From Sphingobium faniae (GTDB lineage: Bacteria; Pseudomonadota; Alphaproteobacteria; Sphingomonadales; Sphingomonadaceae), in contig FMTU01000002.1 in the NCBI GenBank assembly GCA_900100475.1, forward strand, positions 1-64,000: DNA of 64,000 nt. Direction: 5' to 3'. The position numbers and the translations under genes were made by a program. Of this stretch, positions 44,585 to 54,383 are shown in pieces. Under the pieces are notes generated by a model that saw only the letters and a list, made by a program, of their open reading frames with translations, had not been told where the DNA came from and searched no databases. How positions within the stretch are numbered: position 1 is the stretch's first letter; the number at the start of each line of letters is the position of its first letter.

Positions 44585-45292
44585 ATGCGCGTCCTGCTTA
44601 TTGAAGATGAGCCGACCACGGCGAAGGCTATCGAACTGATGCTCACGACCGAAGGGTTCAACGTCTATACGACGGACCTGGGGGAAGAGGGCCTCGATCT
44701 TGGCAAGCTGTATGATTACGACATTATCTGCCTGGACCTGAACCTACCGGACATGCACGGTTATGACGTGCTCAAGAAGCTGCGCGCCGCCCGCGTCCAG
44801 ACCCCGGTGCTGATCCTGTCGGGCGTGGCGGAAATGGACAGCAAGGTCCGCTCCTTCGGCTTTGGCGCTGACGATTATGTGACCAAGCCCTTCCATCGTG
44901 AGGAACTGATCGCGCGCATCCACGCCGTCGTCCGCCGCTCCAAGGGACATTCGCAATCGGTCATCCGCACCGGCAAGCTGGCCGTCAACCTCGACGCCAA
45001 GACCGTGGAAGTGGACGGCAACCGCGTCCATCTGACCGGCAAGGAATATGCCATGCTGGAGCTGCTCTCGCTCCGCAAGGGCACCACGCTGACCAAGGAA
45101 ATGTTCCTGAACCATCTTTATGGCGGCATGGACGAGCCGGAACTCAAGATCATCGACGTCTTCATCTGCAAGCTGCGCAAGAAACTGGCGCTGGCCTGCG
45201 GCGGCGAAAATTATATCGAGACGGTATGGGGGCGCGGCTATGTGTTGCGCGACGCCGAGGAAGAGGCGCAGGCTCAGGCCAAGGTCGCCTGA
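44585..45292 (+). CDS. ctrA: cell-cycle response regulator CtrA
   Basis: A 235-residue OmpR-type response regulator. The phosphorylated Asp51 is in [12 protein letters not shown], with Lys101 in [10 protein letters not shown]. The C-terminal winged helix (from about residue 125) contains [20 protein letters not shown] and [12 protein letters not shown], close to the sequences of known CtrA proteins. It ends in hydrophobic Val-Ala, as substrates of ClpXP do. The ATG at 44585 is preceded by AGGGGC. It coordinates replication and division in alphaproteobacteria. Confidence 0.95.
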   Translation: MRVLLIEDEPTTAKAIELMLTTEGFNVYTTDLGEEGLDLGKLYDYDIICLDLNLPDMHGYDVLKKLRAARVQTPVLILSGVAEMDSKVRSFGFGADDYVTKPFHREELIARIHAVVRRSKGHSQSVIRTGKLAVNLDAKTVEVDGNRVHLTGKEYAMLELLSLRKGTTLTKEMFLNHLYGGMDEPELKIIDVFICKLRKKLALACGGENYIETVWGRGYVLRDAEEEAQAQAKVA

Positions 45293-45318
45293 ATTTCCTG
45301 AGATAAACCGGGGGGTGG

Positions 45319-45356
45319 AAAGGTCGGCGGTCCGTGGAGAGGCGCCGGCCTTTTTC
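45319..45356 (+). terminator. Rho-independent terminator of ctrA
   Basis: A 10-bp stem (AAGGTCGGCG at 45320-45329 with CGCCGGCCTT at 45343-45352, one G-T pair) followed by a T-rich run to 45355. Confidence 0.8.
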
Positions 45357-45501
45357 GTTTGTGGTGATGGTGGTTTTGGGTAGAAAGCGGGCACCACCTC
45401 TCCCTCGTCCCATGGGGGGAAAGGGTTGCGAAGACTTGGGCAGCTTGCTGTCTTAGTCGTAGCTGGGTGAGGGGAAGCGGCCACTTACGCCAGCAGCCCT
45501 T

Positions 45502-46287
45502 TTAAACCCCGCTCTCCGCCCCCGTCTGAACAAACCACCGCGCCGTCCCTTCCAATCCGATGGCTGTCAGCCGCCCTGACCGATAGGCGCCCGTGTCTAT
45601 GCCGATGCGGTTGGGCTGTTCGTCCACATCCTCGCTGATGCTGTGACCGTGGACGATCATCTTTTCATGCCCGTGACGGTAATCGAGAAACTCTCCTCTG
45701 ATCCAGCGGAGGTCGTCGGGTGACTGGGCGTGGAGCGCGATGCCCGGCTTCACCCCCGCATGGACGAAGAAATAGTCGCCCATCTCCACGCCATCCTCGA
45801 ACGCCTCGACGAAATCGACATGCGCCTGCGGCACGTTATCGACCATCCAGTCCGCCAGTTCCTCATCGTCCATGGCGCGGCACTCTCGCGGGTCCAGCCC
45901 ATAGCTCGCCGCCGTTTCCGCGCCGCCATATTGCCGGAAGAAGTGGGTCGCGCGGACATGGCCGCGCGCCGCCATCAGAAAGGCTTCCTCATGATTGCCC
46001 TTGACGAAGCGGGCAAGGGGATCGGTGTGAGCCAGTGCCATGGCGCGCTCGATCACCTGCGCGGAGCAGGGACCGCGGTCGACCAGATCGCCCAGCAGGA
46101 TCAGATGCGCCGGCATGGCCCCCCGCGCCTCATTGTCGAGCGCGATCATCTCCAGAAGATCGCCGAGAAGGTCGTCCCGCCCGTGAATGTCCCCAATGGC
46201 ATAGACTCGCCGTCCCTCGCCGATGCTAGGCGACAGCGGCGCTGTCATCGGCGCTTTGCGGCGCAGCCATGCGGGCAAGGCGATCAT
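45502..46287 (-). CDS. metallophosphoesterase (serine/threonine phosphatase or Ap4A-hydrolase type)
   Basis: A 261-residue protein with the phosphoesterase motifs in order: GDIHG at residues 32-36, GDLVDRG at 66-72 and GNHE at 97-100. A C-terminal VHGHS closes the site. The family includes PrpA/PrpB-like Ser/Thr phosphatases and diadenosine tetraphosphatase; the size and sequence fit the former. The start at 46287 is chosen over an upstream one at 46380 that would overlap dcd. Confidence 0.85.
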   Translation of the reverse strand: MIALPAWLRRKAPMTAPLSPSIGEGRRVYAIGDIHGRDDLLGDLLEMIALDNEARGAMPAHLILLGDLVDRGPCSAQVIERAMALAHTDPLARFVKGNHEEAFLMAARGHVRATHFFRQYGGAETAASYGLDPRECRAMDDEELADWMVDNVPQAHVDFVEAFEDGVEMGDYFFVHAGVKPGIALHAQSPDDLRWIRGEFLDYRHGHEKMIVHGHSISEDVDEQPNRIGIDTGAYRSGRLTAIGLEGTARWFVQTGAESGV

Positions 46288-46307
46288 GTCGCGATTGTTG
46301 CACGGCT

Positions 46308-46862
46308 TCAGAGGCGCGGCAATGTCACGCCTTGCTGGCCCATATATTTTCCCGCCCGGTCGGCATAGCTGACCTCGCACGGCTCATTGCCTTGCAGGAA
46401 CAGGAACTGGCACGCGCCTTCATTGGCATAGATCTTGGCGGGCAGCGGCGTGGTGTTGGAAAATTCCAGCGTCACATGCCCCTCCCAGCCCGGCTCCAGC
46501 GGGGTGACGTTCACGATGATGCCGCACCGCGCATAGGTGGACTTGCCAAGGCAGATCACCAGCACGTCGCGCGGCACCCGGAAATATTCGATCGTGCGGG
46601 CGAGCGCAAAGCTGTTGGGCGGGATGATGCAGCAATCGGTCTTGCGGTCGACGAAGCTGTTCGACGCGAAATCCTTGGGGTCCACCACCGCGCTGTCGAC
46701 ATTGGTGAAGATCTTGAACTCGTCCGCCACCCGCGCGTCATAGCCATAGGAGGACAGGCCATAGCTGATGCAGCCGTCCCGCCGCTGGTTTTCCACGAAA
46801 GGTTCGATCATGCCGCTGTTCAGGGCCTGCGCGCGAATCCATTTGTCCGACAGGATAGCCAT
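46308..46862 (-). CDS. dcd: dCTP deaminase
   Basis: A 184-residue homotrimeric enzyme that converts dCTP to dUTP in thymidylate supply. Family blocks: [32 protein letters not shown] and [16 protein letters not shown]. The length is usual. It lies 20 bp from the phosphatase gene and next to cytidine deaminase, making a small pyrimidine group. Confidence 0.96.
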   Translation of the reverse strand: MAILSDKWIRAQALNSGMIEPFVENQRRDGCISYGLSSYGYDARVADEFKIFTNVDSAVVDPKDFASNSFVDRKTDCCIIPPNSFALARTIEYFRVPRDVLVICLGKSTYARCGIIVNVTPLEPGWEGHVTLEFSNTTPLPAKIYANEGACQFLFLQGNEPCEVSYADRAGKYMGQQGVTLPRL

Positions 46863-46868
46863 TGGTCC

Positions 46869-47315
46869 TCAGCTTTTCTTCTTGCGTGTGACGCCCAGGT
46901 CCGCGGGACCGAAGGCACGAGGCAGCAGCGCGGCGACGCTATATTCTGTCATGGCATCGCCGCTTGCAGCAGCGCAATAGACGGGGAGATGGCGACCTGC
47001 AATCTCCTGCGCTTCGTGCATGACCTGGCGGCACCGGCCGCAGGGCGCGACGATGGCGCTCTGTGTACCGCCCGCCACGGCGATCGCCTCCACATCGGCC
47101 AACCGCCCCAGCGAATTGACGGTCGCCAGCACCACCGTCTCGGCACAGAGCGACAGCCCATAGCTGGCATTCTCGAAATTCGCCCCGGTGACGATCTGAC
47201 CATCGGTCAGCAGCACCGCCGCGCCCACGGCAAAGCCGCTATAGGGCGCATGGGCATGCGCCATGGCTCCGCGCGCCGCGTCCACCAGAGCCGCCACCGA
47301 CGCCTCTTTCCTCAT
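46869..47315 (-). CDS. cdd: cytidine deaminase
   Basis: A 148-residue zinc deaminase. The zinc ligands and catalytic Glu are visible: Cys57-Ala-Glu59 in SLCAETVV, and Cys92 and Cys95 in PCGRCRQV. The ATG at 47315 overlaps the stop of the upstream GH25 gene (ATGA), so the longer frame is discarded. It salvages cytidine and deoxycytidine. Confidence 0.95.
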   Translation of the reverse strand: MRKEASVAALVDAARGAMAHAHAPYSGFAVGAAVLLTDGQIVTGANFENASYGLSLCAETVVLATVNSLGRLADVEAIAVAGGTQSAIVAPCGRCRQVMHEAQEIAGRHLPVYCAAASGDAMTEYSVAALLPRAFGPADLGVTRKKKS

Positions 47316-47968
47316 GGCGCGACCACATTCCACCGCACCGGGCCGTCCACCCCGTCGATATGCCGCATGTTGCTGGCGGTCCACACGACCCATGGCCGCG
47401 TCGCATAGTCGGGCGGGAAGAAATTGCCGTCCAGCCACAGCGTTCGGTTGACGCCCGATCCGATGTCGTAATCGGCATCGAAATCTCTTGTCACATTCAG
47501 CAGGACCGGCTTGCTGGAATGGCTTTCGATCAGGTTGATGAGGGTATTGAGTTCCGACAGCACCTTGTCCCGCCCCGGCCGCGCCTTGCAGGCGGGAGTG
47601 AACGCCAGCCTGATGACCGGGGGCAGGGCCGCATTATCGCGCGGCACCGTAGTGATGAAGGGTGTCGCCTGATCGGAGGCGTTGCGACACAGGCTGAATT
47701 CCAGCAACGCGCCATAGCGCATTCCGGCCTTGCGCGCTTCGGCCCAGTTCGCGCCAAAGGCAGGATCGCGCTGGCCCCAGCCGTTCGCCGCGCGGATATA
47801 GGCGAAATCCGCCCCTTGCGCCGCCAGCGTGCCCCAGTCGATGGCGCCATTGTCCGCATCCACCGATACGCCTTGTGTCGGATAATGCGCGCGATCGGGC
47901 GCCCATCCGCGCGCGAAAACCCATAGCCCTGTCACCAGCGCCGCGCTGATGCCCAGCGCAAAGCCCAT
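47312..47968 (-). CDS. GH25-family lysozyme-like protein
   Basis: A 218-residue membrane-anchored or exported protein. The N-terminal hydrophobic helix is ALGISAALVTGLWVFARG. The GH25 barrel begins GVSVDADNGAIDWGTLAAQG, and the end has RPWVVWTASNMRHI. GH25 enzymes cleave peptidoglycan. The family's usual DXE acid pair is less clear here (SVDADN). Coupled to cdd. Confidence 0.78.
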   Translation of the reverse strand: MGFALGISAALVTGLWVFARGWAPDRAHYPTQGVSVDADNGAIDWGTLAAQGADFAYIRAANGWGQRDPAFGANWAEARKAGMRYGALLEFSLCRNASDQATPFITTVPRDNAALPPVIRLAFTPACKARPGRDKVLSELNTLINLIESHSSKPVLLNVTRDFDADYDIGSGVNRTLWLDGNFFPPDYATRPWVVWTASNMRHIDGVDGPVRWNVVAP

Positions 47969-48009
47969 GCGCGCCAGCCATTGCCGCGAAGTCAGCCCCC
48001 CGATTGCCT

Positions 48010-48492
48010 TTACCCCTTGATATGCAACACGCAGATCAGCGTGAAAAGCCGCCGCGCGGTGTCGAAATCCACCGCGATCTTGCCTTCCAGCCGCTCCATC
48101 AGCATTTCCGCCGCCTGATTGTGGATGCCGCGCCGGGCCATGTCCACCGTTTCGATCTGCTGGGGCGAGGCGTTGCTGATCGCCTGATAATAGCTGTCGC
48201 AGATCGCGAAATATTCCCGGATCGGTCGACGGAACCGGCCAAGGCCGAGGATCACGGCTTCCAGCGGGCTGTCATCCTCCCGCCGCATTTCGATCACCAA
48301 CCGCCCGTCCTCGACCCGCAGCAACACTTTGTAGGGGCCGGCATAGCCGTCCTCATGCACCCGCTGCGGCGTGAAATGATTGTCTTCCAGCAGGTCGAAA
48401 ATCGCGATACGCCGTTCCTGTTCGACATCGGCGTTGCGCCACAGGATCGTGCGTTCGTCGAGCTTTATGTCTATGATGCGTGGATCGGCCAT
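48010..48492 (-). CDS. UPF0262 family protein
   Basis: A 160-residue protein of the UPF0262 family, known only in alphaproteobacteria, with no assigned function. It begins MADPRIIDIKLDERTI and has the conserved tail DMARRGIHNQAAEMLMERLE. It is divergent from dnaB, and a perfect DnaA box lies between them. Confidence 0.88.
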   Translation of the reverse strand: MADPRIIDIKLDERTILWRNADVEQERRIAIFDLLEDNHFTPQRVHEDGYAGPYKVLLRVEDGRLVIEMRREDDSPLEAVILGLGRFRRPIREYFAICDSYYQAISNASPQQIETVDMARRGIHNQAAEMLMERLEGKIAVDFDTARRLFTLICVLHIKG

Positions 48493-48542
48493 GGTGCAGG
48501 TTTCCGTCACTGGGACGAGGAACGGCGAAATGCAAGCGGGAC

Positions 48543-48551
48543 TTATCCACA
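48543..48551. promoter_or_regulatory. perfect DnaA box (TTATCCACA)
   Basis: An exact match to the strong R-type DnaA box consensus TTATNCACA, in the 114-bp divergent gap between UPF0262 and dnaB. A site next to a replication gene suggests DnaA-coupled control. Confidence 0.7.
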
Positions 48552-48606
48552 GATCGTTTCGAACTGGCATCTTGCGCGGGGCCTCTGGCGGCGCGATGAG
48601 GGGCAA

Positions 48607-50091
48607 ATGGTTGAACTGGTGAAGATCAATGCCGCGCCGGAAGCGGGCGGGCCTGAGCTGCCGCGCAATGTGGAAGCAGAGGCGGCGCTGCTGGGCGCGC
48701 TGATGATCGACAACCGCCTTGCCGAGGATGTTCAGCTCAAACTGAAGTCCGAGCATTTTTTCGAGCCGTTGCATGGCCGCATCTATGAAGCGGTGATGAA
48801 ACTGGTCGAGCGCGACATGGTCGCCAATCCCGTGACGCTGAAACCCATGCTGGATCAGGACCCTGCGCTCAAGGAACTGGGCGGCGCTGGCTATCTGGCG
48901 CAATTGACCGGCAATGGCGCGGCTTTGCTGGGCGCGCGCGACTTCGCGCAGCAGATTTACGACCTCGCCTTGCTGCGACAGCTTGTGAATGTCGGTCGAG
49001 AACTGGTTGAAAATGCACTGGATACCAGCGAAGATGTCAATCCCCGCGAACAGATCGAGCAAGCCGAAGTCTCACTCTACAAGGTGTCGGAGGGGGAGGG
49101 CGAAGTCGGCTCGGTCAAGAGCTTCGCCGCCGCCACCACCATGGCGGTGCAGGTGGCCGAACGCGCGCTCAACAGCGGCGGCCATGTGTCGGGCATCACC
49201 ACCGGCATCAACAGCCTCAATGAAAAGATCGGCGGCCTGCACAATTCGGACCTCATGATCCTGGCGGGCCGTCCGGGCATGGGCAAGACCTCGCTCGCCA
49301 CCAACATTGCCTATAATGCTGCCTCCCGCTGGCTGCGCGACCATTCCGACGGCATCGCGCCGGAAAAAAACATGGGCGCCAAGACGGCCTTCTTCAGCCT
49401 CGAAATGTCGGCGGACCAGCTTGCCACCCGCGTCCTTGCCGAACAGTCCGGGATCAGCGGCGAAGCGCTCCGCATGGGCAAGATCAGCCGCGCCGACTTC
49501 CAGAATCTTTCCCGCGCCGCTCGCGATTTGCAGGAACTGCCGCTCTTCATCGACGACACGCCCGGCCTCACCATCGCGGCGCTCCGCACCCGCGCCCGCC
49601 GGTTGAAGCGTCGGCACGACATCGGTTTCGTCATCGTCGACTATCTCCAGCTTTTGCAGGGCACCGGCAAGGGCGGCGACAATCGCGTGCAGGAGATTTC
49701 TGAAATTTCCCGTGGTCTCAAGACGTTGGCGAAGGAACTTCACGTCCCGGTTCTGGCATTGTCCCAGCTCAGCCGCGCCGTCGAACAGCGCGAGGACAAG
49801 CGCCCGCAGCTATCGGACCTGCGCGAATCCGGCTCGATCGAGCAGGACGCCGATATGGTCTGGTTCGTCTTCCGCGAGGATTATTATGTCGCCGCCAAGG
49901 AGCCGGGAAACAAGGAAGGCCCTGAGCATCTGGAATGGGCGCAGGAAATGGAGCGCATCTACGGCCTTGCGGAGTTGATCGTGGCCAAGCAGCGCCACGG
50001 TTCCACCGGCCGCATCCGCATGAAATTCGACGCGAAGATCACCCGCTTCTCCGACCTTGCGGAGGGCAGCTATATGGATGACTATGAATAG
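48607..50091 (+). CDS. dnaB: replicative DNA helicase DnaB
   Basis: A 494-residue hexameric helicase of the replication fork. Walker A is GRPGMGKTSLA at about residues 220-230, with SLEMSADQLATRVLAE and IVDYLQLLQG of the RecA-like core. N-terminal helical domain from residue 15 (PRNVEAEAALLGALM). The ATG at 48607 follows GAGGGG; the longer upstream frame overlaps the divergent UPF0262 gene. Confidence 0.95.
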   Translation: MVELVKINAAPEAGGPELPRNVEAEAALLGALMIDNRLAEDVQLKLKSEHFFEPLHGRIYEAVMKLVERDMVANPVTLKPMLDQDPALKELGGAGYLAQLTGNGAALLGARDFAQQIYDLALLRQLVNVGRELVENALDTSEDVNPREQIEQAEVSLYKVSEGEGEVGSVKSFAAATTMAVQVAERALNSGGHVSGITTGINSLNEKIGGLHNSDLMILAGRPGMGKTSLATNIAYNAASRWLRDHSDGIAPEKNMGAKTAFFSLEMSADQLATRVLAEQSGISGEALRMGKISRADFQNLSRAARDLQELPLFIDDTPGLTIAALRTRARRLKRRHDIGFVIVDYLQLLQGTGKGGDNRVQEISEISRGLKTLAKELHVPVLALSQLSRAVEQREDKRPQLSDLRESGSIEQDADMVWFVFREDYYVAAKEPGNKEGPEHLEWAQEMERIYGLAELIVAKQRHGSTGRIRMKFDAKITRFSDLAEGSYMDDYE

Positions 50092-50132
50092 CCCATCCCG
50101 GTTCGAGACCTGGGCGGTCGGTTACTTCGACC

Positions 50133-51641
50133 TCACCACAACCCGAGTGACGCCGTAATCAAAACTCCGGCCAGCAGGACCGCGCCGGCGATCCACTTCG
50201 CGTCGGTAATGACCGCCGCATCCGACGGACCGGCTCGCCGTTCAACCGGCTCCGCCTCCAGCTTGCGCGTGAGCGCTCTCAACAGGCGCGGCGCATCGTC
50301 GGCGAGGCGCGACAGTTCCAGCAGCAGGGCGACGATCTTGTCCTGCGACTGGCTGGCGGCGATCCGGGTTATCACCAGCTTGGCGCGTGCCCGCTCCAGC
50401 GCCCGCGCAAGGTCGAAGCCCGGCTGGATGGCGTTCAGCACCCCGTCCATGGTGATGAGCGCCTTGAAGATGAGGGCAAGGTCGGGCGGCAGCACCAATC
50501 CTTCCTTGCGCAGCATGGGGAAGAAATCCGCCACCAGCCTGCCCAGTACCAGCGGCCCGTTGCTGTGTCGCGCCGTCAGATACTCCGCGACGATCAGGAT
50601 GCGTTCGCGCGGCGCGCCCTTTCCGGCCGACCAGAGCGCCAGCATGTCCGCCAGCGTCTGGGCGTCGCCGGAACGAAGCGACAGCAAAAAGGTCAGAAAT
50701 TCCTGCTGCCGCCGCGCGCTGACATGCCCGATCAGGCCCAGGTCCAGCAGCGCCAGACGGTCGCCCGGCAGGCAGAGCAGATTACCTGGATGCGGATCGC
50801 CATGGAAGCGCCCGTTGACCAGCACCATGTCCAGCACCAGTCCCGCGCCCAGATCGGCGATGGCGGCCGGATCAATGCCCTCCGCCCGCAGGACGCTTTC
50901 GTCCTTGGGGGCGATCCCTTCCACATAATCCATCACCAGCACGGCCTCGCTGCTGAAGGCCCAGTGGATTTCGGGAATAACGACGCCGGGATTGCCGGAC
51001 AGGTCTTCCCGCAGCCGGTCGGCATTGCGCCCTTCCTGTGTGAAATCCAGTTCCTCCAGCACCGTGTCGAACAATTGCTGCACCAGTGCACGGGGCTGGA
51101 AATGGCGGGCTTCCCGGCTGCTGCTTTCGACGATCCCGGCGAGATGCGTGATGAGGCGCAGGTCGGCCTGCATCTTTTGCCGGATGCCGGGGCGGCGGAT
51201 CTTCACTACCACCTCGCGCCCGTCATGCAGCGTGGCGCGATGCACCTGCGCCATGGATGCGGCCGCCAGTGGTTCCATATCGAACCGGGCGAAGGCGGTT
51301 TCGGGCGTTTCGCCCAGCGCCTCCTCCAGCCGCGGCCTCAATGTTGCGAAGGGCAGGGTCGGCGCTTCGCTGTGCAGCTTTTCGAACTCGGCGATCCACG
51401 GTTCGGGCAGCAGGTCGCGCCGTGTGGCGAGGATCTGGCCCAGCTTCACGAAGGTCGGCCCCAGCGCTTCGAGCGCTTGCCGCGTCCGGCGGGGCAGGTC
51501 GGGCGGTTCATTTCCGGAGCCGCGATCCTGCCTCAATCCCAGCCGCGCCAGCAGCATGTCCAGCCCATATCGGGCCGCAACGGCGCTGATTTCGGCAAGG
51601 CGCTCACGATCGCGGGTGGCAACGACTAGGGTCTTGAACAT
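50133..51641 (-). CDS. ABC1/UbiB-family kinase-like protein
   Basis: A 502-residue atypical kinase of ubiquinone biosynthesis. N-terminal KxGQ motif: FVKLGQILATR. Ala-rich loop: AAASMAQVHRA. Catalytic region: GRFHGDPHPGN, then LLDLGLIG. The C-terminal membrane helix is AGAVLLAGVLITASLGLW. UbiB supports Q biosynthesis, though its exact role is debated. Convergent with dnaB. Confidence 0.9.
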   Translation of the reverse strand: MFKTLVVATRDRERLAEISAVAARYGLDMLLARLGLRQDRGSGNEPPDLPRRTRQALEALGPTFVKLGQILATRRDLLPEPWIAEFEKLHSEAPTLPFATLRPRLEEALGETPETAFARFDMEPLAAASMAQVHRATLHDGREVVVKIRRPGIRQKMQADLRLITHLAGIVESSSREARHFQPRALVQQLFDTVLEELDFTQEGRNADRLREDLSGNPGVVIPEIHWAFSSEAVLVMDYVEGIAPKDESVLRAEGIDPAAIADLGAGLVLDMVLVNGRFHGDPHPGNLLCLPGDRLALLDLGLIGHVSARRQQEFLTFLLSLRSGDAQTLADMLALWSAGKGAPRERILIVAEYLTARHSNGPLVLGRLVADFFPMLRKEGLVLPPDLALIFKALITMDGVLNAIQPGFDLARALERARAKLVITRIAASQSQDKIVALLLELSRLADDAPRLLRALTRKLEAEPVERRAGPSDAAVITDAKWIAGAVLLAGVLITASLGLW

Positions 51642-51695
51642 GATCGCCCAACGATTGGGCGGGGGGATTGTTGCGATAGTGCAGCGATCAGGGCG

Positions 51696-52604
51696 TCAAT
51701 CCACCCAATCCAGCCCGATGTCCCGGTAAATGCCGCGATCTTCCTCCCAATCCTCCTTCACCTTGACGTGAAGGTAAAGGTGGACGCGGCATCCGAGCAG
51801 CGTGGACAGTTCGGCGCGCGCCTTCGATCCGATTTCCTTGAGCCGTTGTCCGCCCTTGCCCAGAACGATGGCGCGCTGGGTGGGACGCCCGACGAGGATT
51901 TGCTGATGGATTTCGACCGATCCATCCTCGCGCTCGGTATATTTTTCTGTGTCGACGGCGGCGGCGTAAGGGAGTTCGGCGTGCAACTGATGATAGAGCT
52001 GCTCGCGCGTGATCTCAGCGGCGAGCATCCGGTCGGTGGCGTCGGACACCTGATCTTCCGGGAAATGCCACGGGCCTTCCGGCATGGCGGCGGCAAAGGC
52101 GGATTTCAGTTCCGGCAGGCCGTCGCCGGTGGCCGCGCTCACGAAGAAAATCTCCTCGAAGCCCAGAGCGTCGTTCAGCTTTTGCGTGTGGACCAGCAGT
52201 TTGTCCTTGGCGGCGATGTCGACCTTGTTGAGGATCAGCCATTTGCGTTCCGACCGGCCGGACAGGGCTTCAATGATCGGTTCCACTTTCGGACCCAGAC
52301 CCGCCTTGCCGTCCACGATCAGCGCGATGAGGTCCGCCCCCTGCGCGCCGCCCCATGCCGCCTGCACCATGGCGCGGTCCAGCCGCCGGCGGGGCCGGAA
52401 AATGCCGGGCGTGTCGACCAGAACGACCTGTGCGTCGCCCTCTATGGCGACGCCCATGACGCGGGTGCGGGTGGTCTGCGCCTTGGGGCTGGTGATCGCC
52501 ACCTTCTGCCCCACCAGCGCGTTGACGAGCGTGGATTTACCCGCATTGGGAGCGCCCACGATGGCGACCACGCCGCAGCGCTGGTTTTGGATATCTGAGG
52601 TCAA
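51696..52604 (-). CDS. era: GTPase Era
   Basis: A 302-residue ribosome-assembly GTPase. G1 is GAPNAGKST at residues 17-25, G2 and G3 are in TSPKAQTTRTRVMG and LVDTPGIF, and G4 is LNKVDIA. The C-terminal KH domain has LGKGGQRLKEIGSKAR. It follows the rnc-lepB group, a common alphaproteobacterial order. Confidence 0.96.
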   Translation of the reverse strand: MTSDIQNQRCGVVAIVGAPNAGKSTLVNALVGQKVAITSPKAQTTRTRVMGVAIEGDAQVVLVDTPGIFRPRRRLDRAMVQAAWGGAQGADLIALIVDGKAGLGPKVEPIIEALSGRSERKWLILNKVDIAAKDKLLVHTQKLNDALGFEEIFFVSAATGDGLPELKSAFAAAMPEGPWHFPEDQVSDATDRMLAAEITREQLYHQLHAELPYAAAVDTEKYTEREDGSVEIHQQILVGRPTQRAIVLGKGGQRLKEIGSKARAELSTLLGCRVHLYLHVKVKEDWEEDRGIYRDIGLDWVD

Positions 52605-52715
52605 AAACTACTCCGTTCGCGCTGAACCTGTCGAAGCGCTTTACTGTTCTTTGCAAGATTGCGCCAATGTGGAAATGAACGGCCAGTCATCACGCGTGGG
52701 GGACGAGGTGGCTTT

Positions 52716-53387
52716 TTAGCCCGTCAGCTTCTCCAGCAACGCCTGGGCTGCCGATGTTTCCGCTTCCTGCTTCGACCCGCCCGTGGCGCTGGCTTCGCCC
52801 GCACCCTTGATGGAGACGCTGACGGTGAAGCGCAGCGCATGATGCGGTCCCGAGCGGTCGGTCGTCACATATTCGGGCGGCTTGCGCTTGTTGGCGGCGG
52901 CCCATTCCTGAAGCGCGGATTTGGGATGGCGGGGCGCGCTGGTCTGCGTGTCGACCCGGTCGCCCCACAGACGGTGCACCAGCGCCCGCGCTTCGTCCAG
53001 CCCGCCTTCCAGATAGAGCGCGCCGATCAACGCCTCCATCACGTCGCCCAGGACATTGTCGCTGTCGTTCGCGCCATCGTCGCGCGCCTGCTTGCCCAGG
53101 ATGAGATGGGCGGAAACCCCTGCCGCTCGTGCGACATCGGCGCAGGTCTCGCCGGATACCAGTGCGTTGAAGCGGCGCGAAAGCTTGCCCTCTGGTTCGC
53201 TCGAAAAGCGCTTGTAGACCCACTCCGCGATCAGCAGGCCCAGCACCCGGTCGCCGAGAAATTCCAACCGTTCATAATTGGCGGCATGAGCGCTGCCATG
53301 AGTCAGCGCCTGAGTGAAGGCAGCCGGATCGCGCGGCGCGCGTCCGATCAGCGCCTTTAGCCAGGCAGCCGTGTCGGCTTTGCTCAA
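52716..53387 (-). CDS. rnc: ribonuclease III
   Basis: A 223-residue double-stranded RNA endonuclease. The signature ERLEFLGDRVLGLLIAEW contains metal ligands, and a C-terminal dsRNA-binding domain starts near residue 150 (PKSALQEWAAAN). I chose the TTG at 53387, which overlaps the lepB stop as TTGA and follows GGAAGG; an ATG at 53411 would add eight residues inside lepB. Confidence 0.93.
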   Translation of the reverse strand: MSKADTAAWLKALIGRAPRDPAAFTQALTHGSAHAANYERLEFLGDRVLGLLIAEWVYKRFSSEPEGKLSRRFNALVSGETCADVARAAGVSAHLILGKQARDDGANDSDNVLGDVMEALIGALYLEGGLDEARALVHRLWGDRVDTQTSAPRHPKSALQEWAAANKRKPPEYVTTDRSGPHHALRFTVSVSIKGAGEASATGGSKQEAETSAAQALLEKLTG

Positions 53388-54208
53388 AAGCCTTCCCCGA
53401 TGCGGCTCCACCGCGCCGCCGTGAACCAGGTCCAGGGCAAAAGCCAGTTGGAACTGCCGTCGGTGGAGAAGACGGAGACCACCGCCTTGCCCACCAGATT
53501 TTCTTCCGGGACGAGGCCGATGCCGCCGCCGTCCACGGCCGGGAAGCGGCTGTCGGCGGAGCGGTCGCGATTGTCGCCCATCATGAAGAGATGGCCTTCG
53601 GGCACCAGCACCGTGTCACGGTCGTCCGCCGCGCCGTCGGGCACCAGATCGAGGACGTTATAGCTTTTACCGTTGGGCAGCGTCTCGCGATATTGCGGAT
53701 AGCGACACTGGCGGCCGCCGCCGGGCGCGGCTTCCTCGAAATCGGAGCGGTAGCAGGGGGTAGGGCTGCCTTCCTTTTGCGCCGCGTCCACCATATTGGG
53801 CGTCACGGGAATGACGAAATCGGCGACGCGCTTCTTCGGGATCGCCTGCCCGTTCAGATAGACGGTGCCGCCGCGCACCGAAACCATGTCGCCGGGCAGG
53901 CCGATGACGCGCTTGATATAGTCGTTCTTCTGGCTGGGCGGCGCCTTGAACACCGCCACGTCGCCGCGCTCGGGCGTCGAGGCGAAGATGCGGCCGGGAA
54001 TCAGCGGCACGCCGAAGGGCAGGGAGTAACGCGAATAGCCATAGGGCCATTTGGCGACCAGCAGATAATCGCCGATCAGCAGGCGGGGCTGCATGGATTC
54101 CGACGGGATGTTGAACGGCGAAACGATGAAGCTTCGCAGGACAAAGACGAACACCGCCAGCTTTGCGAGAAACCAGAGGAAATCCCGCGTTTCCGATTTT
54201 GCTTTCAT
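53384..54208 (-). CDS. lepB: signal peptidase I
   Basis: A 274-residue inner-membrane protease that removes signal peptides. N-terminal membrane helix (residues 9-28). The catalytic Ser38 is in NIPSESMQP and Lys99 in DYIKRVIGLPGD. C-terminal box GDNRDRSADSR. The start MKAKSETRD at 54208 is supported by the family; the longer frame is not. It is coupled to rnc by overlap. Confidence 0.95.
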   Translation of the reverse strand: MKAKSETRDFLWFLAKLAVFVFVLRSFIVSPFNIPSESMQPRLLIGDYLLVAKWPYGYSRYSLPFGVPLIPGRIFASTPERGDVAVFKAPPSQKNDYIKRVIGLPGDMVSVRGGTVYLNGQAIPKKRVADFVIPVTPNMVDAAQKEGSPTPCYRSDFEEAAPGGGRQCRYPQYRETLPNGKSYNVLDLVPDGAADDRDTVLVPEGHLFMMGDNRDRSADSRFPAVDGGGIGLVPEENLVGKAVVSVFSTDGSSNWLLPWTWFTAARWSRIGEGF

Positions 54209-54383
54209 GCCGTTCGTTTGGTCCCTTCGTCGCGCCGCCAAAGCGGCCTGTCGCGGCTTTTGCGGGCTTGGATGAGCCGCGTCAAGCACGGGACCGATGC
54301 AAAGCGTTCCGTCATTGGCTAAAGAGAGAAAGAATCGACAGGCGCAGCGCCGATATCCACCAACTTCGTAAAAGGATTTCCCC

